Positions 1 to 7,297 of a stretch of DNA of 7,428 bases are shown here, piece after piece. The position numbers and the translations under genes were made by a program. Location of the stretch: contig DGTU01000050.1 in NCBI GenBank assembly GCA_002394465.1, forward strand, positions 1-7,428, written 5' to 3'. Every line of letters starts with the position of its first letter. The first letter of the stretch is position 1. The stretch comes from Treponema sp. UBA4328 (lineage in GTDB: Bacteria; Spirochaetota; Spirochaetia; Treponematales; Treponemataceae). The notes under the pieces are model-generated. The model was not told the origin of the DNA, did not search any database, and saw only the letters and a program-made list of their open reading frames with translations.

Positions 1-588
1 ACAGAATTCTATGCGATGACTGATAAAGTAAAACAGTCTTCTGGAAAGCTTTCATTCTCGACCTTCCACTCGGCTGAAGATTCCCTGCAGATTATAAGGA
101 ACCTTTACGGCTTTGAGTACGGAAATTCCGGACTCTACCTTAAGATGATTCAGATTGACCAGAACGGAGATACGATTCCTGACTTTACGGAAGAATATGC
201 CGAAAACGAAGGAAAGACTTCAAGCTGGGATTTTGATAATGACGGAAACTGGGACGTCAGGTATGTCAAGCATCCGCAGAGCGGGGACGGAATTCTCCGG
301 GAAGAATCACTTTTCCACGAACCCTTTACGAATCAGGTGAAAAGCGTACTGTTTGAAAACTCAAAGCCTGTAAAAGTATTTGACGGTAAGACTGAACTTC
401 CTGTCGTAAAGGGCAAGGCAAACCTTTACTGGCTCGGAAAGAAAGGTAATGATGAAATTTCTGATGAAATACTGAAACAAAATCTTTCGCAGGGTGTTTG
501 TATTATAGTTGAAACCAGAGAATCCCGTGCACTTGCCGTAAAATTCGGAAAGTTTATTTTTGGCGGGATTCTTGCCGGAGCACAGTAA
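1..588 (+). CDS. Hypothetical protein with Asp-rich calcium-loop-like segments, C-terminal part
   Basis: This is the last 195 codons of a gene that begins left of the window. The frame is open from base 1, and the first ATG (base 16) has no ribosome binding site before it, so that ATG is not a credible start. I do not recognise the family. Two short acidic segments stand out, DQNGDTIPD (bases 157-183) and DFDNDGNWD (bases 229-255). They resemble the Asp/Asn/Gly calcium loops of EF-hand, dockerin or thrombospondin type-3 repeats, but neither is a full canonical EF-hand. The segment between them and the part after them are mixed alpha/beta in character, and the tail ends in a small glycine-rich stretch (FGGILAGAQ). 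No transmembrane helix is evident in the visible part. The stop lies three bases before the lipoprotein protease start, so co-transcription is very likely. An exported, metal-stabilised protein is a reasonable guess, but it is inference only. Confidence 0.8.
   Translation, partial: TEFYAMTDKVKQSSGKLSFSTFHSAEDSLQIIRNLYGFEYGNSGLYLKMIQIDQNGDTIPDFTEEYAENEGKTSSWDFDNDGNWDVRYVKHPQSGDGILREESLFHEPFTNQVKSVLFENSKPVKVFDGKTELPVVKGKANLYWLGKKGNDEISDEILKQNLSQGVCIIVETRESRALAVKFGKFIFGGILAGAQ
577..580 (+). promoter_or_regulatory. Ribosome binding site for the serine protease
   Basis: GGAG lies 11 bases before the ATG at 592, inside the last codons of the upstream gene. The spacing is slightly long, and no better Shine-Dalgarno sequence lies closer. 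With a 3-base intergenic gap, translational coupling to the upstream gene may matter more than this site. Confidence 0.5.
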
Positions 589-591
589 AAA

Positions 592-2211
592 ATGAGAAAA
601 ATAAATTTAATAACCGCATGTGCAGCCCTGTTTATTCTTGCAGGCTGTACTTCCATTGACCAGCCTTCTGATGTTTATGTACAGCCGGATTATACGCTTG
701 AGGATGTCCGCAACGCAGAAATAAAAAGAATCCTTCCGATGCTTGAGACAAATAACGTTCAGGCAATGTTCCGTGCATGTCTGCTCGGCGATGAAGATAC
801 TAAGAACAGATGCTTTGAAAGCGTTACATCTGAATATAATAAAAAACTTGAAGAAAAAGATTATTTCAATGCACGAAGACTCTATAAATCCCTTCACGCA
901 TGCTCGTATCCGGCTCTTTCTTCACTCAAATTAAGCCTTCCGGAACTTGATGCCCTCTGTAACTCCAAGGTTCCTGAAATATCAAAAGGTGAAACAAAAA
1001 AATCCGTAAAGGTTTCAAGCCTGATTAACGGAACCGTTACCGTCTGGGTCGACAAGGGAATCAAGGTCGAAAACGGCTACGGATTTGCAGACCGCGTTAT
1101 CGGATCAGGTTTTTTCATTACGAAAGACGGATATATCATTACAAATAATCATGTAATTGCAGACGTCGTTGACTCAAAGAATAAAAATTATTCGAAGGTT
1201 TACGTTAAGCTTGCAGAAGACAGTGATACCAAGATTCCTGCAAGAGTCGTAGGCTGGGATCCTCTGCTTGACCTTGCTCTCCTCAAGACAGAAGCAGATG
1301 CTCCCTACTGTTTTTCGCTCGGTTCAAGTGAAGATCTTGATGTCGGAGATAAAATATACTGTATCGGATCTCCCGTAGGACTTGAACGTACGCTTACGAG
1401 CGGAATTGTAAGTGCAACGGACAGAAAACTTTTTACGACAGGTTCAGTCCTTCAGATTGATGCTGCCGTTAACTCGGGTAATTCCGGCGGGCCATGCGTT
1501 GATGTATACGGTAATGTTCAGGCAATCGTGTTTGCCGGAATGCTCCAGTATGAGGGACTTAATTTTGCAATCCCTGTTGAATACTTAAAGGCTCTTCTTC
1601 CGGCGCTATTCAACGGTGAAAAACTTGTTCATCCGTGGCTTGGAACTTACGGACATACAAAAAAAGATCTCGGAAAGGAAACTGGACTTGAAGTTCAGTA
1701 CGTTCTTCCTGGAAGCGGATCAAGCAGGGCAGGACTTAAAGCCGGCGACGTCATTGTCAGTGCAGACGGAAAGAAGGTGTCTAACCTTGAAGACATGCAG
1801 AATATTCTTCTTTCACTTGCTCCGAAGACTGTTATCACCATTGAATACATCAATTCAGCTGAAGAAAAAAAATCAGCATTCGTCTATCTTTCAAGCCGTC
1901 CTGAAAATCCGGGATATACGATTTACACGAATGACATTATTTCAGGCTCATTCATTCCGATTTTCGGCCTGAATCTTGCAAGCGTTAGTGAACGCAGTAA
2001 AATGAAGTATACTATTAAATCAGTAATAAAGGGTTCTGTCGCCGATGAGTCAGGCTTTTCGGAGAATGAACCTCTTGATATAATTGATATAGATTTTGAT
2101 AAGGATAAAAAATATATTTCTGCACATGTTTATTCAAAAAACAGAAAGAAAGGATATATTGATGTGAGCCTTGTAATTGCAGCACCGCTCGACAGTCCTT
2201 ACTATTTTTAG
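592..2211 (+). CDS. HtrA/trypsin-like serine protease, lipoprotein, with PDZ domain(s)
   Basis: This is a predicted envelope quality-control protease of the HtrA (S1C) type, 539 residues. The N-terminus is a lipoprotein signal: a short basic start, a hydrophobic stretch and the lipobox LAGC, with Cys19 as the lipidation site. It should therefore be membrane-anchored on the periplasmic or outer side. Residues 20-140 form an extension with four cysteines (63, 74, 104, 123) that is not part of the usual HtrA fold. The protease domain spans about 145-340, with His187 in TNNHVI, Asp227 in LLDLALL and Ser298 in GNSGGP, so the triad is complete. A PDZ domain follows at about 347-420 (LPGSGSSRAGLKAGDVIVS is diagnostic). 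Residues 438-530 look like a weaker second PDZ-like region (KSVIKGSVADESGF). HtrA proteins cleave misfolded substrates and often use PDZ domains for activation. Whether this one is a general protease or has a dedicated substrate cannot be read from sequence. The start is supported by the signal peptide beginning directly at it. Confidence 0.93.
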   Translation: MRKINLITACAALFILAGCTSIDQPSDVYVQPDYTLEDVRNAEIKRILPMLETNNVQAMFRACLLGDEDTKNRCFESVTSEYNKKLEEKDYFNARRLYKSLHACSYPALSSLKLSLPELDALCNSKVPEISKGETKKSVKVSSLINGTVTVWVDKGIKVENGYGFADRVIGSGFFITKDGYIITNNHVIADVVDSKNKNYSKVYVKLAEDSDTKIPARVVGWDPLLDLALLKTEADAPYCFSLGSSEDLDVGDKIYCIGSPVGLERTLTSGIVSATDRKLFTTGSVLQIDAAVNSGNSGGPCVDVYGNVQAIVFAGMLQYEGLNFAIPVEYLKALLPALFNGEKLVHPWLGTYGHTKKDLGKETGLEVQYVLPGSGSSRAGLKAGDVIVSADGKKVSNLEDMQNILLSLAPKTVITIEYINSAEEKKSAFVYLSSRPENPGYTIYTNDIISGSFIPIFGLNLASVSERSKMKYTIKSVIKGSVADESGFSENEPLDIIDIDFDKDKKYISAHVYSKNRKKGYIDVSLVIAAPLDSPYYF

Positions 2212-2214
2212 GGA
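2210..2214 (+). promoter_or_regulatory. lepA ribosome binding site overlapping the protease stop codon
   Basis: AGGGA lies six bases before the lepA ATG and shares its first two bases with the TAG stop codon (2209-2211) of the protease gene. This fixes the lepA start at 2221 rather than the in-frame ATG at 2227. It also suggests that ribosomes ending the protease help initiation on lepA. Confidence 0.7.
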
Positions 2215-2220
2215 AATAAT

Positions 2221-4020
2221 ATGGAAATGAAATACAAACGCAACTTCTGTATCGTTGCGCACATTGATCACGGTAAATCGACTCTTGCAGACCGCCTCAT
2301 CCAGAAGGCACAGATTATTGATGACCGTCAGATGATGAATCAGATTCTTGACAACATGGATATTGAACGCGAGCGCGGAATTACCATTAAGAGTCAGGCC
2401 GTTACGATTCCGTATCATGCAAAAGACGGGCATGACTATGAGCTTAACTTTGTCGATACTCCGGGACACGTTGACTTTTCTTATGAGGTAAGCCGTGCAA
2501 TTGCATCGTGTGAAGGCGCGCTGCTTTTAATTGATGCTTCCCAGGGAGTTGAAAGCCAGACCGTAAGCAACATGTTCATGGCCATGGAAAATGACCTTAC
2601 GATTGTTCCTGTAATTAATAAAATTGACCTCCCAAGTGCAGATCTTCCAGGAGTTCATCATCAGATAGACCATGACCTTGGACTTGATTCTACAGATGCA
2701 GTGCCTGTAAGTGCAAAGACCGGCGAGGGAATTGATGACCTTATGGAAGCCATCGTAACAAAGTTTCCTCCTCCTGCCGGTAATCCTGAAGCAAAGGCAA
2801 AAGCCCTTATATTTGACTGCCATTATGATGAGTACAGGGGCGTAATCATTCACATCAGGATGATGGAAGGCCGCATTAAAAAGGGGGATCCTATCCGCTT
2901 TATGTCTAACAATGCAGACTACAAATGCGAACAGATAGGAATCTTTAAAATTAACTACGAAGAAAAACCTTACCTTGAAGCCGGAGATGTAGGCTATATT
3001 ATCAGCGGCGTAAAGACTGTAAGTGACGTACGTGTCGGTGATACGGTAACTGTTTCTTCAGATCCTGCTGACCAACCTCTTCCTGGTTTTAAGGAAGTAA
3101 AGCCTGTAGTATTCTCATCAATTTATCCGATGGATTCAAATGATTATGAAGAACTTAAGGCTAGCATGGAAAAACTTAAGCTTAATGATGCCTCACTTAT
3201 TTATGAAAAGGATAATTCTGTTGCCCTTGGTAACGGCTTCAGGTGCGGGTTCCTCGGGCTCCTTCATCTTGAAATCATACAGGAACGCCTTGAGAGGGAT
3301 TATGACCAGAGCGTAATTTTTACTGCGCCGTCCGTACAGTATAAGATCAAGATGACCAACGGAACGGAAGAAATAATCGACAATCCTACAGAATATCCTG
3401 AAACAAAGATTCAGGAAGCGTGGGAACCCTATATCCGTGCGTCAATTATTACTCCGACTGAATATATCGGTTCAATCATGAACCTCTGCACCGAAAAACG
3501 CGGCGTTCAGAAAAACATGACTTATCTTGATGAAAAGCGAGTTGAACTGATTTACGAAATGCCTCTTTCAGAAGTTCTGTTTGATTTCTATGACAAGCTT
3601 AAGAGCTACAGCCGCGGATATGCTTCATTTGATTATGAAATTACGGATTATCAGCCGACGGAGCTCGTTAAGGTAGACATACTCTTAAACGGTAAGAGTG
3701 TAGATGCCCTTGCACAGCTTGCCTACCGTCCTAATGCAGCCCTTCATGCCAAAAAGGTTTGTGAAAGGCTCAAGGGAGAAATTTCCCGCCAGCAGTTCAA
3801 GATTGCAATTCAGGGTGCGATTGGAAGTCAGATCATTGCACGCGAAACCGTAAATCCTGTACGCAAGGATGTACTTGCCAAGTGTTACGGCGGTGACGTT
3901 ACGCGTAAGCGCAAGCTTCTCGAAAAGCAGAAGGAAGGTAAGAAGCGCATGAAGATGATCGGAAACGTAGAGCTTCCGCAGAGCGCATTCCTTGCCGTCC
4001 TCAAGGAAAAAGAAGAATAA
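2221..4020 (+). CDS. lepA: Elongation factor 4 (translation GTPase LepA)
   Basis: LepA/EF4 is a ribosome-dependent GTPase related to EF-G. It has been reported to back-translocate or remodel stalled ribosomes and to help ribosome assembly or initiation. The 599-residue length is normal for the family. All G motifs are visible: G1 AHIDHGKST (13-21), G2 GITIKSQ (53-59), G3 DTPGHVD (79-85, with the catalytic-position His83), G4 NKID (133-136) and G5 SAKTG (164-168). Domain II and the EF-G-like domains III and V follow to roughly residue 480. The LepA-specific C-terminal domain closes the protein with its typical basic run CYGGDVTRKRKLLEKQKEGK and the ending NVELPQSAFLAVLK. It lies nine bases after the lipoprotein protease and is probably co-transcribed with it. 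In many bacteria lepA is instead next to the signal peptidase gene lepB. Its stop codon directly abuts the stop of the convergent MptE-like gene. Nothing appears truncated or mutated. Confidence 0.98.
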   Translation: MEMKYKRNFCIVAHIDHGKSTLADRLIQKAQIIDDRQMMNQILDNMDIERERGITIKSQAVTIPYHAKDGHDYELNFVDTPGHVDFSYEVSRAIASCEGALLLIDASQGVESQTVSNMFMAMENDLTIVPVINKIDLPSADLPGVHHQIDHDLGLDSTDAVPVSAKTGEGIDDLMEAIVTKFPPPAGNPEAKAKALIFDCHYDEYRGVIIHIRMMEGRIKKGDPIRFMSNNADYKCEQIGIFKINYEEKPYLEAGDVGYIISGVKTVSDVRVGDTVTVSSDPADQPLPGFKEVKPVVFSSIYPMDSNDYEELKASMEKLKLNDASLIYEKDNSVALGNGFRCGFLGLLHLEIIQERLERDYDQSVIFTAPSVQYKIKMTNGTEEIIDNPTEYPETKIQEAWEPYIRASIITPTEYIGSIMNLCTEKRGVQKNMTYLDEKRVELIYEMPLSEVLFDFYDKLKSYSRGYASFDYEITDYQPTELVKVDILLNGKSVDALAQLAYRPNAALHAKKVCERLKGEISRQQFKIAIQGAIGSQIIARETVNPVRKDVLAKCYGGDVTRKRKLLEKQKEGKKRMKMIGNVELPQSAFLAVLKEKEE

Positions 4021-5652
4021 TCAGTCCTGCACTGCGATATCAATCTGCTTTATGAAGAATGATATTTCAGTGCGTATTCTTTTTAAAAATGAAAGTTCCA
4101 TGCTGAACGCAGTTCCGTCAGGGAAGTGGAGCCACAGGTAATCTTTTGTTTCAAGCAGACTTTTCAGCTGCTCTTCAAGGGAAATTCCTGTGTCCCTGTA
4201 TATGGATTTTTCACCGTCTTTAAGCAGTCCTTCAGCCTTTTTAAGTCCCTGTTTCTGTTCACTGTAAAAGGCTTTGATTTTTTGAGACAGTCCGGCTTCA
4301 GGCTTTACGCCTGTTTTCAGGCAGGTCTTTTGATTCGCTTTTCCGCTAAATCCTTCAGGTATGTTCAATGGAAGTCCCGTCTTTGAAACGTCATAAAGAT
4401 TTTGTTCCTTTGAGAAAGTGTTTCTGAAGGAGTCTGCGTAGCTGCTTAAAATCCGTGTAGTATAGACTTTGCCGGAGTTTTTCCCGTTTTCAGAAATACT
4501 GTTTTCACCGAAGGCTGCGTCATACCTTCCTTCAGGATTATTTCTCCGTGCTGCTGCCAGTGAATTGATATGCGGATAAGTTCCCCTGGCATGTGTTTTT
4601 CCTGCTGAATAAGAAAAATCAAGGCCGAGAACAAGTACGGGAACACTTTCGTCCTTGCGGAGCTTTAGTGCAAGTTCAACAGCCGTAAGACCAACGGAGC
4701 CGTTCGGATTAAAAAAATCGTTGATTATTCCGCGTTCTTTGAGTTCTGAAAGAAGCTGTGTATCAGAGTATCTGGTAGAAAAGTAAACTGCCTTCTGCGA
4801 AAGCCTTCCGAGTCCGTGGTGCGAACTTAAATCAAGGAAAAATAAAGTGTCATCCGCTTTAATGCCGGTAAAGGCCTTTTCAATTGCAAGCTGACTTTCA
4901 ACGCATATAACGGCATCTGCCTTGATATTCCGCTTCCTTAGTGCAGATAGGGCAGCGTCAACGGCAATTATAAAGTATTTTTTTTCTGCATCTTTCCAGT
5001 CAAATCCGTCAAGACCTTCACCTGCTCCGCATACAAGAATCGGGCAGGAAACCTTATTATAAAAAGTGTCTGCCTGAGGAGAGACGCAGAGGTTAATCAG
5101 GTTTCTGAATACGTTTGTGGCATACATTTTTCCCATCTTTGAAAGGGTGATGCGGTTTTTCCAGAAGGTTCCCGTCATTCCTGTTACGGTATTCATAAGG
5201 TACTGGTATTTTTCGCTGTTTAACTGGCTTCCGCCTGAAAAATCTATCCTGAGTGCGCGCCTTATGTATCCGTTTGAGCACAGGCTGTTCAGGGCTGAGT
5301 TCAGTTCTGATAGGCCTGCTTCATTAAACAGGTAGAAAGGAATGTTGTGCGCCTTGTATTCCTTTGAAAGTTCATACAGGTTTTCATCGCATTCTACGGC
5401 GATTACGTTACATTTTTCAGGAAGCTTCTGAAGAAGGTCTTCTGTTCCGTACCAGAGGCCTGGTGAAACAATGATGACAAGGGTTCCGCTTCGTATCTCA
5501 AGGGAAGATATAAGGGCTTTAACTGATTTTTCCGGATTGTATTTTGAGTAAAGGTAGCGGCCGTTATATTCAATTGTATTTAAAACACAAAAGCCCTGAC
5601 CTGTACTTACAAGAGAGGGCTTTTGACGGCAGTCTGTGCTACCTTTATTCAT
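4021..5652 (-). CDS. 6-hydroxymethylpterin diphosphokinase MptE-like protein (DUF115 / MAF_flag10 family)
   Basis: This 543-residue protein carries the DUF115 (MAF_flag10, MptE-like) core. The region around 203-252 contains PILVCGAGEGLDG, then FIIAVDAALSALRKRNIKAD and AVICVES. It is followed by NPNGSVGLTAVELA (315-328) and the signature VLGLDFSYSAGKTHARGT (341-358). The N-terminal 150 residues are a Rossmann-like segment starting with IEYNGRYLYSKYNPEKS, a style common in spirochaete members. The last 90 residues look helical. In archaea MptE makes a pterin diphosphate. In Campylobacter, Aeromonas and Magnetospirillum, Maf proteins are needed for flagellin glycosylation with nonulosonic acids. 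A role in modifying flagellin or another surface protein is possible here, but no sugar-synthesis gene is in view. No signal peptide is seen, so it is probably cytoplasmic. The start at 5652 is five bases after the previous stop and has only a weak purine-rich site (AGAAG), so translation is probably coupled to the upstream gene. Confidence 0.88.
   Translation of the reverse strand: MNKGSTDCRQKPSLVSTGQGFCVLNTIEYNGRYLYSKYNPEKSVKALISSLEIRSGTLVIIVSPGLWYGTEDLLQKLPEKCNVIAVECDENLYELSKEYKAHNIPFYLFNEAGLSELNSALNSLCSNGYIRRALRIDFSGGSQLNSEKYQYLMNTVTGMTGTFWKNRITLSKMGKMYATNVFRNLINLCVSPQADTFYNKVSCPILVCGAGEGLDGFDWKDAEKKYFIIAVDAALSALRKRNIKADAVICVESQLAIEKAFTGIKADDTLFFLDLSSHHGLGRLSQKAVYFSTRYSDTQLLSELKERGIINDFFNPNGSVGLTAVELALKLRKDESVPVLVLGLDFSYSAGKTHARGTYPHINSLAAARRNNPEGRYDAAFGENSISENGKNSGKVYTTRILSSYADSFRNTFSKEQNLYDVSKTGLPLNIPEGFSGKANQKTCLKTGVKPEAGLSQKIKAFYSEQKQGLKKAEGLLKDGEKSIYRDTGISLEEQLKSLLETKDYLWLHFPDGTAFSMELSFLKRIRTEISFFIKQIDIAVQD
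5588..5625. repeat. Perfect 10-bp inverted repeat in the 5' part of the MptE-like gene
   Basis: CAAAAGCCCT (5588-5597) and AGGGCTTTTG (5616-5625) are exact reverse complements separated by 18 bases. On the mRNA this gives a 10-bp stem, half of it G-C pairs, starting about 27 bases inside the coding region of the MptE-like gene and encoding roughly residues 10-22. The stem is not followed by a U-run in either direction, so it is not a normal terminator. It may be chance or may influence early elongation or mRNA stability. Confidence 0.6.
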
Positions 5653-5657
5653 AAAGA

Positions 5658-7250
5658 CTATCTTCTGCCTTTTTCAATCTGCTCATATCCGTCATAGAAT
5701 GTGTTTTCTACGTTTTCACCTGACATGAGTGCATTGTATGAGTTTGTCTGATCGTATGAGGCGAGGGTTGTTTTAATTGAATTGAGTTTTTCTTCCGTTA
5801 CAGAATCTTTCTGGGCTCCTGCAAGGCTGAGTACGATTACGTTGTAGCCGAGGATAAGCGGTTCAGAAATGTCACCCGGTTTTTTAAGTCCGAATGCTGC
5901 TTTAAGGAAGTTTTCGTCCCTTGAACCTGAAGCAATCTGGTTGATGTCAGAAGGCATTCTGTCAAATACTGAAGAATCCCTGTAGTTGAGGGGGAAGGCC
6001 GGAATGCTGAGTTTTTCAAGTCCGAACTTCCTGCATGCTGCAGCGAAACCTGACTGTTTAACTGCTTCAGTAAAGGCCTTGGCCTGAGCAACATAGTAAT
6101 CTTCGATGAGTGTACGTTCGTTTGAAGAAATGTATGTGCTTACAGTATCAAGAATATCATCCTTTGAAAAATCTGCTTCAGTTTTTTCTCCGTCGCACCT
6201 GAAGAATGAATATCCTGTTGAAGTCTTTACAATCTTACTGAATTCGTCTTTTTTGAGTGATACTACGCTTTCGAGTTCTGAATCATCTTCAATTGCAAGC
6301 TTGAGCTGATATTTGTATGAAAGGTTTGATTTTCCCTGTGATCCTGCATATGAATGAAGTTCTGATTCAACATATGCATCTTCAAAAGTTTTTTCTCCAT
6401 TCTGAATCAGTTTGAGTGCGTCTTCGGCATCACCTTTTTCTTCATATGTAAGAACTGAAAGATCATATTTTGTGAAAAGGTCTTTGTGTTCTTCTCCGAA
6501 TTTCTTTGTTTCAGAGCGCGGATATGAAGAAGTGTCGAAAGCAACTGCATCAAAGGAACGTTTGTCTGCTCCCATTTCTGCAAGGAACCTGGCTTCTGCC
6601 GGGCTTTCCTTGAGACCGTAAGTTACTGTTGATGCATTCTGGAAAATGCGCTGAAGAACATAGTACTGGGTAAGGTCAAAGTATGAAAGACCTGATTTTG
6701 TTGAAGCTGCAGATACTGCAAAGATTCCTGCATCAAGTGCTGCATTCTGACCGTAGATATCCCTCATGTACCTGTTGTTCATGAGGAGGTCCTTGATGTT
6801 ATTGAAAAGAATTGAGCGGTCACGTGTGTATTCGGCAGTTCCTTCGCCGTAAACTTCCTTAGAGAAGGGAAGTCCTGAAGTTCTCAAAGGCTTGATCATG
6901 TCGTTAATGAGATCTGCACTCGGTATAAAGCCTGCATCTTCGATTTTCTCGGCTGCAGCCATATTCATGATAGTAAGTCCCATTGCCTGATAGTAGAGGT
7001 TAGGCCTGTTTTCATCAGAGTTCATGTTTTTGTTCTGAGACATCTGTGCATAGCGGGCATAATTTTCCCTTATGTTGTTGAATGTTTCGTTCTGAATGCC
7101 TACCGGTGTTCCCTTATATTTTGCAAGTGTTCCGAATGAAGATCCGCCGAATATGGCAAAGATGTCATCTACTGAACCTGCAATGATAAAGAAGATAATT
7201 GCCAGAAAAAAGATTACGATTGAGCCGAATCTGAGAAGTTTGTTTTGCAT
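5658..7250 (-). CDS. Membrane-anchored SurA N-terminal/PpiD-like peptidyl-prolyl isomerase-family protein
   Basis: This is a predicted periplasmic folding factor anchored in the inner membrane, 530 residues. Residues 9-25 form one hydrophobic helix (IVIFFLAIIFFIIAG) preceded by Lys4 and Arg7, giving an N-in topology with the bulk outside the cytoplasm. Residues about 45-210 are helical and match the style of the SurA/PpiD chaperone region. Residues about 275-354 have the outline of a parvulin (PpiC) domain, ending VSLKKDEFSKIVKTSTGYSFFRCDG. A second parvulin-like end lies at 446-477 (AAFGLKKPGDISEPLILGYN). The histidines expected in active parvulins (RHIL near the start, GYHI near the end) are not seen; the latter reads GYSF. 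It may therefore act as a holdase rather than an isomerase, as proposed for PpiD. The start is supported by an AAGGAA site ten bases upstream and by a strong promoter. It is followed five bases later by the MptE-like gene, so the two are probably one operon. Confidence 0.85.
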   Translation of the reverse strand: MQNKLLRFGSIVIFFLAIIFFIIAGSVDDIFAIFGGSSFGTLAKYKGTPVGIQNETFNNIRENYARYAQMSQNKNMNSDENRPNLYYQAMGLTIMNMAAAEKIEDAGFIPSADLINDMIKPLRTSGLPFSKEVYGEGTAEYTRDRSILFNNIKDLLMNNRYMRDIYGQNAALDAGIFAVSAASTKSGLSYFDLTQYYVLQRIFQNASTVTYGLKESPAEARFLAEMGADKRSFDAVAFDTSSYPRSETKKFGEEHKDLFTKYDLSVLTYEEKGDAEDALKLIQNGEKTFEDAYVESELHSYAGSQGKSNLSYKYQLKLAIEDDSELESVVSLKKDEFSKIVKTSTGYSFFRCDGEKTEADFSKDDILDTVSTYISSNERTLIEDYYVAQAKAFTEAVKQSGFAAACRKFGLEKLSIPAFPLNYRDSSVFDRMPSDINQIASGSRDENFLKAAFGLKKPGDISEPLILGYNVIVLSLAGAQKDSVTEEKLNSIKTTLASYDQTNSYNALMSGENVENTFYDGYEQIEKGRR

Positions 7251-7260
7251 GATAGATTAG

Positions 7261-7266
7261 TTCCTT
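7261..7266 (-). promoter_or_regulatory. Ribosome binding site of the PpiD-like gene
   Basis: AAGGAA on the minus strand ends ten bases before the ATG at 7250. The site and the immediately following signal-anchor helix agree on this start. Confidence 0.6.
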
Positions 7267-7272
7267 AAAGTA

Positions 7273-7289
7273 ATAATTTATTAAATTAT
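7273..7289. repeat. AT-rich 17-bp palindrome in the leader of the PpiD-like gene
   Basis: ATAATTTA (7273-7280) and TAAATTAT (7282-7289) are perfect reverse complements around a single central base. The dyad sits immediately downstream of the predicted transcription start and upstream of the ribosome binding site, where an operator could lie. It is made only of A and T in an AT-rich leader, so chance is a serious alternative. Confidence 0.35.
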
Positions 7290-7297
7290 GTTCTGAT

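Noticed and set aside
16..18. ATG at base 16 as the start of the first gene
   Set aside because: The frame is open back to base 1, there is no ribosome binding site before it, and the protein has no natural N-terminus there. The gene is most likely cut by the window edge.
607..897. Minus-strand open frame opposite the protease gene, and similar antisense frames across the window
   Set aside because: These are opposite strongly supported genes, have no ribosome binding site or recognisable protein features, and are rich in residues expected from reading the antisense strand.
2527..2853. Minus-strand open frame inside lepA
   Set aside because: It lies wholly within the conserved LepA coding sequence and its translation has no family resemblance.
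3988..4008. Seven-bp hairpin TTCCTTG/CAAGGAA at the end of lepA as a terminator
   Set aside because: On the plus strand it is followed by an A-rich run, not U, and on the minus strand by TGCGC. It also lies in the conserved coding sequence of the LepA C-terminus.
4055..4089. AAGAAT/ATTCTT stem and TTTTTAAAAA palindrome just past the lepA stop
   Set aside because: The stem is six bp, nearly all A-T, with a 15-base loop, and the sequence is explained by codons of the MptE-like gene.
4299..4317. CAGGC-TTTAC-GCCTG followed by TTTT as a terminator for lepA
   Set aside because: The stem is only five bp with four T residues, about 280 bases past the lepA stop and inside the opposing coding region. 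This is weak enough to be chance.
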